Source: Ascarosepion bandense (Eukaryota > Mollusca > Cephalopoda > Sepiida > Sepiidae). From it: a stretch of DNA of 64,000 nucleotides. The stretch spans positions 5,283,001 to 5,347,000 of the forward strand of contig JBBBDQ010000310.1 in assembly GCA_037127315.1 (NCBI GenBank), written 5' to 3'. The notes below the pieces were generated by a model. That model saw nothing but the letters and a program-made list of their open reading frames with translations. It was not told the DNA's origin and ran no database searches. The position numbers and the translations under genes are program-made. Numbering within the stretch: the stretch's first letter is position 1; each line of letters begins with the position of its first letter. Positions 57,001 to 64,000 of the stretch are shown piece after piece.

Positions 57001-57419
57001 ACATAAAAAAATTGCATATTCAATTAAGAGAAAATATTGAACAAAGACCGTAATAAAAAAAACCCTGAATAGTAACACTTACCTACTCAGAGCAAACAAA
57101 CGCGTGAAAACGTTATTTCTTATGAATGGATGGCCCTAGTCGTAACCAAAGTTCCATGCTCACGTCATCTTTAACAAAGAATTAACGTTGTCAAGCGCAC
57201 ATATGTAAAAGAACATAACCTGATATAGTATACTACTTTTTTAGATCATTGCGAGTATACTTGATATTCACTATTTTTACACAGGGGAAACTCTACTTTG
57301 GCAAATTTTAAAATCTGTGTAGGCCAAATAATTGCAGCCATTTTATATTTTTATTTTGTTCATCGACTGTACAGTAGTGTCAGTTGGGCACCGTCTAGGA
57401 ATAATATATCTCAATTACA

Positions 57420-57840
57420 CAACTCACTCCGGCAGAAATTTAAAAACATGCTTGTCATTCGCACCGCAGGCTCTAATGTGAACATTTCAGAGTGATTAGG
57501 TGTCAATCTCAGGTCAAGACAGAGGATTCCAAAAGATTTGGAGGAGTCTAATAGTCGTTACAAAGGAGCTGGTACTAGTGATGACAACAGCATGCCTCCT
57601 TTCACGTTCCCATCGGGGATCTGACTCAACACAGACCTACATAAAGTGCCTTGAGTAGGTAGTACTGCCCTGGTTTAAAAGGTTGGCTACTGGAAGACTG
57701 TCTGGCAACAGGACTTCATCATATCCCACAAGCAGATCTCAGTTATAGCTAACTGACAATTTCTGCGACCCCTTGCGTCTGGTCATCTAACTCTCCAGAA
57801 TGCAACCCCATTGATCTTTATGTGCAATGCGCAGTTGATT
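57420..57840 (+). pseudogene. Mariner-type transposase, first part, broken
   Basis: MLVIRTAGSNVNISE then LGVNLRSR (helix-turn-helix region), a deletion of several hundred bases, then VTSDDNSMPPFTFPSGI, LPWF (shifted), VWQQDFI (second Asp region), SDNFCDPLASGHLTLQNATP region and IDLYVQCAVD. Same family as 18.0-18.8 kb. Similarity stops near 57840 and resumes at 58656. Confidence 0.75.
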
Positions 57841-58655
57841 CTGCTACTGTCAAGTACCCCTCACCAAAACTTGTATAAATTCCTTTTCACATAGTGAAAA
57901 TTCGCAAGGTCATTGGATAAAAATTACTACTTAATTATCATAGGACAATTTACCAATCGCAGCTTGGCGACAAATTATTTATCGCGTTGTTTTTATTAGT
58001 CAAATTTTGAGCAAGTTAGACTTTCTAAATTTTTCTAAAGCTCGCAATCTGATTGGCTAATTTACTTCTAATAATTATTTCTGTACGAGACAATTTCCCC
58101 GCCGAGGCGTTTTGATCCACATCTGCTAGTATTTAAAGAAATAAACCCAACGAGATGTCCAGTTCGGCCAGGAAACAGACGCCCGTGCATAACCGCGATG
58201 TAATAGACAGAACAACAATCGCCCACTTTGTTCGTCATCGAACTTGAATCCTCAAGTGAAAAATTTACTTTCCAACTACTTGCCAAAGCTGTATTCAACA
58301 AAACCTTCATTCAAAATATTCACAGAAATATTCAATGCTAATTATTGCAAATTACATCTTGAACATTCAAACAGAATATTTTTACTGAATATTATAATCT
58401 ATTTTCATTTCAGCAAAATATTGCAATATATAGTCTAAGCGGGACACCTTTTAATTTGTGCATTACATATTTTTTACCTTGATTTACACTTGTGAACTTA
58501 ACATTTTTAATCTCCTCAAACATTGCCTGCAACTCATTTTACCTTCTTTCATCTTTGTTTGTATGTTTATTGAAATACATTATTATTTGTTACTGACTTC
58601 AAAATTAAATATAGAAAATGTTTGTTGAGTTATACATGTAGTGTAATTCCATCAC
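57841..58655. mobile_element. About 815-bp insertion splitting the mariner relic
   Basis: Sequence foreign to the transposase, inserted between codons of adjoining blocks (IDLYVQCAVD before, TNKTPYNIKDELKATI after). Its origin is unknown. It contains a tRNA-like segment on the minus strand (next entry). No terminal repeats or target duplication were spotted. Confidence 0.55.
58080..58190 (-). repeat. Possible tRNA-like SINE head
   Basis: Minus strand reads TTTCCTGGCCGAACTGGACA (A-box-like) and, about 45 bp on, ATGTGGATCAAAACGCC (weak B-box). GC-richer than its surroundings. Could explain the insertion as a SINE, but the B-box is poor. Confidence 0.3.
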
Positions 58656-58860
58656 AATACCAACAAAACTCCTTATAACATCAAAGATGAACTGAAGGCA
58701 ACGATTATGGTGGCATTTACTAACGTTAAAAGTTGGCCACCCAGAAAATTTGCAGGATGTTTCGAAATCGCCTGAAAGCCGTTGTTGAAGCCAATGACGA
58801 TTTTATTGGATAAATGTACTATTTATGTAGTTCAATAAATTTTTGCGTAATTTTGCTAAA
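58656..58860 (+). pseudogene. Mariner-type transposase, C-terminal part
   Basis: TNKTPYNIKDELKATIMVAF, TNVKS, then in a shifted frame RMFRNRLKAVVEANDDFIG and a stop, the closing block of this transposase family. 'ttgcgtaattttgct' after the stop may be part of the terminal repeat. Confidence 0.75.
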
Positions 58861-58934
58861 TATATATCTATTAAAATGAGATGTCAGTATTATTTTCATT
58901 TTTGCGTAATTCAGACGACAACTCATCAATCCCA

Positions 58935-59149
58935 CGCTATCACACCCTGATTGAGCACTATGGAAGAATGGTAGACTTTGAAAAAACAGTAGCTTCTCAC
59001 GCATCTACGCATCGGTCATTCAGTAATGAATTTGAACACTCAAGGCTACTGGCGTGTGTTTACTTTTTATATAACACGCTAAAGCCCGCCTTCCTCTACC
59101 GAGCAGTCATTGCTCAGAGGTAGAATCGCCGATTGATGTCAATTCGGAT

Positions 59150-59150
<1 letters not shown>
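58935..59150 (+). repeat. Dispersed repeat with tRNA-like segment
   Basis: Relative of 43563-43910: 'gattgagcactatggaagaa', 'aacagtagcttctcacgcat', 'acacgctaaagcccgccttc', then 'cattgctcagaggtagaatc' (A-box-like) and 'gattgatgtcaattcggatg'. Ends in (TA)n. Confidence 0.7.

Positions 59151-59204
<54 letters not shown>
59151..59204. repeat. (TA)n microsatellite at repeat tail
   Basis: About 26 TA units directly after 'gatgactatata', the same junction as at 43.91 kb. Confidence 0.96.
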
Positions 59205-59207
<3 letters not shown>

Positions 59208-59521
59208 GACAATGAAAAAGTCAAGAATGACCAAACGAATAAAACTGCTTTAATTGGTTATTTATTATTACTACTACTAATATCACATCAGAATCCAATC
59301 TGATATATGAGTACTGTTTGTGAAGAAAAAGTGTTCCCATAAATTCTTTTAACCAAAAGTAAGTGTTAACAGAAATCCATTAGCTAATCTTATTTCAATT
59401 AGGAACCATTTAAAAGCAGGATCCTGAGATTCAGAAAACATTTCAAATGTAGTTTTGTGTTGTCGTTATAGAGAGGTCGTTGTGTAACCCGTTATTGGTT
59501 ACAATTGTAACTTTTCTCTAA

Positions 59522-59567
59522 CCTTTGTTGCATATTGGTTACAATTGTAACCAATATGCAACAAAGG
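59522..59567. repeat. Perfect 46-bp palindrome without spacer
   Basis: 23-bp arms meet at 59544/59545 with no loop; centre is ggttacaattgtaacc. The arms start cctttgttgc and end gcaacaaagg. A partial copy of the centre ('ttggttacaattgtaac') lies 40 bp to the left at about 59493-59509. Confidence 0.97.
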
Positions 59568-59994
59568 GTTAAGTTAGCAGAATTGTTGTTGGTTGTTAAG
59601 CTAATAGAATTGTATATGCTACAACATTGCTTCACAAAAATCTAAAAAAAGACAAATAGCTTATGCTTGGTAATATGTTATTTGTTGAGGCATAGCAAAT
59701 AGGGAGTTGTCTCATTGTCAATAATGTGCAGAATTGACTATATGAAGTAAAAAAAAGAAGTAATAAATAAATAACGGGTATGTGGGAATTTAATACAGTA
59801 TACGAACATTGACGTTAACCCGCTTGAACGGGTGTTGGTGAAAGAGGAACAACGCAACAAAATGTTTTATATGTATTTGATAAAACAATGGGAGTAAAAA
59901 GAAACAAGATTGCTGACATCTGAGAAGTTTTATTCTGTATCGAGTGTGGTATAACTTATAGTTTGTAACATCTTCGTAGTAGCAGTTTCTCTAA

Positions 59995-60110
59995 GGTTGT
60001 ATGTACCTTACCGCAGTACATGAACAAAAATGGGTGGAATTTCGTTATTGTTTTGCTCCTTATATATGCCAGTATGACGTCAGTACTGAAGGCTTAATTT
60101 TGACCAATGA
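59995..60110 (-). promoter_or_regulatory. Candidate RNA polymerase II promoter (CCAAT, CRE, TATA)
   Basis: On the minus strand, in order: ATTGGTCA with its CCAAT box at 60104-60108, a full CRE palindrome TGACGTCA at 60075-60082, and TATATAAGG at 60058-60066. Transcription would start near 60030-60035. A donor-like CGGTAAGGT follows, with the first intronic base at 60011. Unspliced, a 21-codon frame (MYCGKVHTTLEKLLLRRCYK...) opens in the same place and AATAAA occurs near 59929. Order and spacing are those of a cAMP-responsive promoter, but no downstream gene is identified. Confidence 0.45.
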
Positions 60111-60534
60111 GCAGATACCTTTTATTTACTGCTTACTAGACACAAAATACAAGGCCATATCCATTTCTAAGATTGCTTCTCTTTAACTGTCATTCATTTT
60201 ATTATACATTTTAATTTCTATAGAGTTTCAATACATTTCCGGGTTAAAGAGAAGTATTTGTTTAGTTTGGTACATTATCTATGCGAAATGAAAAGGTTTG
60301 CAAGATAGTAATTCTTTTTCATTTTTATCCCATTTTTTTAAATGATTTGCAAAAGTAGTTACGTTTTTGTGTAACAGGGCACTTAAGAAATTACTAGGTA
60401 AATTAACTTGAATATGGAAGCAAAAAAAAAACATGTAAGAAGCGGAAGAAAGAAAAATAGACATTATACACACACAGTTTGAAAATTGCATTTAGCATGA
60501 AACAGATTGTTGCCTCTGTTGAATTCAATGTCCA

Positions 60535-60537
<3 letters not shown>

Positions 60538-60601
<64 letters not shown>

Positions 60602-60618
60602 GGAGACAGAGAGAGAGT
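60538..60618. repeat. (TA)n(GA)n microsatellite
   Basis: TA repeats to about 60578, then GA repeats. Confidence 0.96.
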
Positions 60619-60624
60619 TTTTTA

Positions 60625-60925
60625 AAATTCCTTCACCCCCGGAAAAGCATTAAAGCTGCTAGCTAAGACTCAAGGGACGGTTTATTGTGTGTCACATAGT
60701 ATGATAAAAATATTAATGAGAGAATAATAAAAGAAGAAGAATTAAGACGTAAGATAACGGTTGATATTGCATTTAACTTTTTAAAAATCAAAGTTGACTG
60801 GGAAGCAAAAAGTCGAAATAGAGTCCCACAAGCGAGAAGTACGATACAAAAGAATGTTAGCATATAATTTATGGTTACATCTAACCAGAACAACTATAAA
60901 ATGATGATACCTTGTTGCTAATCTA
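60625..60925 (-). mobile_element. LINE 3' end (left of nested SINE)
   Basis: 'ccttcacccccggaaaagca' is the complement of the family's 3' terminus. 'gttgatattgcatttaactt', 'gagtcccacaagcgagaagt' and 'gttacatctaaccagaac' follow the order seen at 8.8 and 26.9 kb. Interrupted at 60925 by the SINE; the C-terminal coding part continues at 61207. Confidence 0.8.
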
Positions 60926-61206
60926 ATGACACTTAATTGTCATACGTGATACACGCCTGAGCGATCATGTCTCGAAAGAGACATGACCAAAAAGAATTTA
61001 TTCGCAGTAGGTTTCTATTGCTTTCTGCGTTAGACCAGTTGCCAACCAAGGCTATAGAACCCAATCTGTCTTGCTAAACAATCCATAGCTGGAGGGAGAA
61101 GAGATGGATTAATATTTTTCCAAGGGTATTTGTGTGTAAGCGAAAGCAATGAATGCGATTGGAATTCCGTGCTGATATTCATTACACCACAACGCATATC
61201 TGTTCG
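60926..61206 (-). mobile_element. tRNA-derived SINE nested in LINE, with 9-bp target duplication
   Basis: From 'atgacacttaattgtcatac' (3' end) to the head complement 'attacaccacaacgcat'. Flanked by GCTAATCTA at 60917-60925 and 61207-61215, which defines the insertion exactly. A small deletion removes the B-box ('gcgattggaattccgtgctg'). Confidence 0.93.
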
Positions 61207-61670
61207 GCTAATCTAGTATTGCACTTAAATTCATAAAGCCTACATACCATAGATGAGAATTTATCATAAGGATAACCGTGAAAATGTTCAATATGATTTT
61301 TGATAGCAATAAAGATGAGGTCAACAGTCCGAACAATATAAATAATGTACCATGAAAATATTTATATAAAAGGCACAGGGAAGGGACATTACGGCGGCGG
61401 GAAAGTGACCGAAAGCGAAATAGCAGATCAGGACAAATAACATTGCTGATTCTTTGAATTTTATCAAGAATCTCAAAATATATAGCACAAGCACCAAACC
61501 ACATGTGGCAGCGATATTCAAAGCATGGACGAATGGGAACCAAATATAGATTCTGGAGAAAAGAAAATTGTCTTGCAGGACACAGTAAACCAACTTTTCT
61601 AGCAGCAGACCCAGCAATGGATTCAACATAATCTTCCCAATTCATGTAAGCGAAAAGAATAGTGGTAAAC

Positions 61671-61672
<2 letters not shown>
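61207..61672 (-). pseudogene. LINE C-terminal coding region (right of nested SINE)
   Basis: Minus strand: MNWEDYVESIAGSAARKVGL, ACAIYFEILDKIQR, NVICPDLLFRFRSLSRRRNV and PSLCLLYKYFHG, matching KWNDYIESIAKSAAQKVGFL...MASLCLSYKYFHD of the 27-kb copy. A fragment of the foldback family arm ('aataaagatgaggtcaacag', 61305-61347) is inserted after it. The RT core is absent. Confidence 0.83.

Positions 61673-61673
<1 letters not shown>

Positions 61674-61733
<60 letters not shown>
61674..61733. repeat. (GA)n microsatellite
   Basis: About 28 uninterrupted GA units at the truncated 5' end of the LINE fragment. Confidence 0.97.
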
Positions 61734-61736
<3 letters not shown>

Positions 61737-62450
61737 AAAATTAAATATCAGGAAAAAACTCAAAAAGCGAACTCGAAAAATTGTGAGCAATGGACGAATT
61801 ACGAAAGAATAAAAAAAGGATGAACGAAAATATATTAAATAAAAGAATGTACAGAAGCGAATAAGACAAGAAAAAAATAAAAGATAGAGAGAAAAAAAAC
61901 AAACTAAAAAACAAAAACAAAAAATAAAAGTACAAAATTCAAAAGAAAATTCCCTTCAGAAAAAACAAAACAAAAAATAAAATATAAACGGATGTACCGG
62001 TGAAAATAGAGGAAATTATAAATTCAATTAATCCAAAATGTTAATTCCTTAATCATTTTTAAAATGAGAAGGCTTCATTCTCATACGCATTTGTTCGTTT
62101 CCTTTTGTCTTCGGGTGTCTACCGACCACCATATAACTCTCAGTCATAATACGCGTATTTCTATTCAGTTCCCTTTCGCACAAACCCCTTGGGCTTCGAT
62201 GGAAAATATTGTCGGCATGGAGTGTCGGATTGCAAATACTACACACGAAATGCTGAATAATCTTTATAAATAATGCATTTGTTCAATTCAAGTTAAATAT
62301 AATCGGCTTGTTTGAGAGAAAAAAGTATTTTTTTAAATATTTTTCTTTTATCGCGAGCTTTTACGGTCCAGCACGGAAAGAAGAAAATCGCTTGTTATTA
62401 CCAATGACCTGCGATCGATGGTTCAGCGTCATAATATGATGGTTACTTTT
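61734..62450. other. A-rich tract then unassigned sequence
   Basis: 61734-62030 is A-rich with purine bias. 62050-62275 has mixed composition and open frames on both strands, but neither resembles a known protein and no splice sites support either. Confidence 0.5.
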
Positions 62451-62759
62451 GTATTCTTAATTCAAGTACAAAGATGAGCCGAAAGCTTTGACACTATCAA
62501 TGGTTTTAATACATATATATATGGGATAGCTAATAACAAAAATACTGGAAAGAAAAGCTAAATGGAGATATGTACTAAAAAAAAAAAAATCCCCAGCATC
62601 GTTCAGAGTAGTTGCACTAACATTCAACCAAGAGGCTCTTAATTTCTTCAACTTTCTACAGTGTGTCTGTATAAAAATAAATCGGCTTTAAGTGCGTTTG
62701 GGAAGCTTCGCCACCCGTTATGGAAGGGGGGGAGTGTCAAATGAGACACCAAAATATGG

Positions 62760-63145
62760 GTTTATAGAGCCGCCGTTTTGTGCACACTGTTGTACAGCTC
62801 AGAACCGTGGACCCATTTAGATACCATATCAGTTTTCATCTATTCCATTTCAGTTGTATCATTGTCTGTCACTATACATTTAACAATAGGGTGTCCAATG
62901 CCGATCTTTTTGGAACTGAGACCTTCCTGATGCAGTCACAATTTCGCTGGGCTAGTCATGTTGCAAGGATGAATAACGTTCTCATATATAACCAGCTTGA
63001 CAATGGACAAATCTTTTTGACGACCGTAGCTCAGATATAAAGACAAACTAATGGATAATCTCTCAGCTGTCAATCTGTCTCATACCTATGCGCGAGTTGC
63101 CCTGGATAGAGATAACTGGAAATATTTGTGCCTGATATTTGACTC
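62760..63145 (+). pseudogene. LINE reverse transcriptase C-terminal remnant (RTE-like or related)
   Basis: Plus strand: LLYSSEPWTHLDTI, RVSNADLFGTETFLMQSQFR followed by WASHVARMNN, LRYKDKLMDNLSAVNLSHTY in the next frame, and ALDRDNWK. This is the 'LLYG.E.WT...VSN..VL...  LRW.GHV.RM...RYKD' tail widespread in invertebrate LINEs. It differs in wording from the RTE copies at 21.7 and 53.7 kb, so it is another subfamily. Frameshifted and RT-less. Confidence 0.75.
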
Positions 63146-63246
63146 GTTATTTCAGTTTCAATTGCGATCAAATACTACAGTAAATGACAATCTCTTGAAT
63201 CCTCGTAAATAGTAATCATGAATGAGTTGATAATTTAGACTAATCA

Positions 63247-63256
63247 CCCCCCCCCC

Positions 63257-63311
<55 letters not shown>
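63247..63311. repeat. C-run followed by (TA)n
   Basis: 'cacccccccccc' then about 26 TA units. Confidence 0.96.
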
Positions 63312-63314
<3 letters not shown>

Positions 63315-63676
63315 ATACTTATTCTACCTTACATTTTTGTTTACAACATGATTTCAATGTAATGATAAAACATGTAAACTATAGTGAAATCAATGAAGTT
63401 TGATCTGGAACCGAAGTTTAAATGCTAAACGAGTGCTTATAAAGTAAAGAATTACAGATATTTTGAAATTTAAAGCATTTTATAAATCCTGTTATTTCTT
63501 ATTGCTAAGAAGCACAAGAAAGCATATTTGGTTAAAGACCAGAGAGACAAATTGACTTTAAATTTCATGGTATGGTTGTTACATTGTGTGATTACCACAT
63601 TTGTCTGTTTCACGTTGTTGTATAAAGTAGTATCTAAAGAAACGGGGTCAATGTCTTTTTTTCTCTCTACCTACAG

Positions 63677-63778
63677 GAATCTGCAGGGGCAAGTGATATC
63701 CTGTTTACTTTCCAGAGTTGGCAGAGGAGGGGCTTCTTACTCCCCAGAGAACCACGTTTTGCATTAAACATAGCATAA
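63677..63778 (+). other. Candidate plus-strand terminal exon
   Basis: Very strong acceptor: tgtctttttttctctctacc then TACAG at 63672-63676. Beyond it 33 codons are open to TAA at 63776-63778 in one frame (ESAGASDILFTFQSWQRRGF...), and another frame is open to 63767 (NLQGQVISCLLSRVGRGGAS...). Base composition is much more balanced than the surroundings. No protein family is recognised. Sits 220 bp from the window end, so context is cut off. Confidence 0.35.
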
Positions 63779-64000
63779 AAGGAACACTATACAAATGTCT
63801 TAAACGTTAACTCAAATCAAGAAAGAAATCACCAGCATATCTATCAACATTTTCAGTCGGACTTCGCGCACATCGTACATACAAATAAGGGCATATCGAT
63901 ATACGCTTCCATTTACTTCTTAAAATGATGTATGTACAATATTGTCTTTATTCAAATTCCATCTTTTATTCGAGAAAACATCCCGCGTATCCCCAATACT

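Noticed and set aside
58068..58310. Minus-strand 80-codon frame within the mariner insertion
   Set aside because: No domain or homology recognised; overlaps the tRNA-like segment and lacks splice context.

Overview
The window is AT-rich, non-prokaryotic, repeat-dominated genomic DNA with no intact host protein-coding gene visible in 64 kb. The mix points to a mollusc, most likely a cephalopod such as an octopus: about a dozen copies of one tRNA-derived SINE, 5'-truncated Jockey/CR1-like and RTE-like LINEs, Tc1/mariner relics, a Penelope-like fragment, long (TA)n/(CA)n/(CT)n microsatellites and sparse single-exon signals. The organism call is an inference from recognising repeat families, not from a host gene. 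Nearly every open frame is transposon debris or low-complexity repeat.

Layout. 1-9.8 kb: LINE/SINE fragments, a 35-bp minisatellite (3.5 kb), and the best-preserved LINE reverse transcriptase (5.6-6.9 kb). 9.5-14.5 kb: SINEs, a tail-to-tail LINE cluster (11-12.2 kb), an RTE fragment and a 30-bp minisatellite. 15-20.2 kb: two hairpin elements, a dispersed repeat in two copies, a mariner-type relic and a decayed transposon-like frame. 21-28.4 kb: RTE fragment, foldback composites, SINEs, a Tc1 fragment and a long broken LINE. 29-30.1 kb: a polypurine minisatellite block. 31.4-32.9 kb: a whole but dead Tc1-like transposon with long terminal inverted repeats. 35-36.2 kb: Penelope-type GIY-YIG fragment abutting an internally deleted Tc1 element. 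36.2-45 kb: mostly unassigned AT-rich DNA with a candidate 48-nt exon. 47-50.4 kb: a 3.4-kb CA/CT satellite with higher-order repeats. 50.4-64 kb: visibly more CpG, RTE with a nested SINE, an RNase H-bearing LINE, a split mariner relic, a perfect 46-bp palindrome, a promoter-like CCAAT/CRE/TATA cluster and a candidate terminal exon.

How it fits together. The autonomous families present as relics (RTE, Jockey/CR1-like, I-type, Penelope-like, Tc1/mariner) are the kinds of element that mobilise themselves and, for LINEs, the SINEs. Two SINE insertions still carry 9-bp target-site duplications and give a relative order of events. The host-gene signals (a minus-strand promoter-like cluster near 60.1 kb, a minus-strand 48-nt exon at 39.3 kb, a possible minus-strand terminal exon at 4.2 kb) would be compatible with most of the window being introns of one leftward gene, but this is a hypothesis only.
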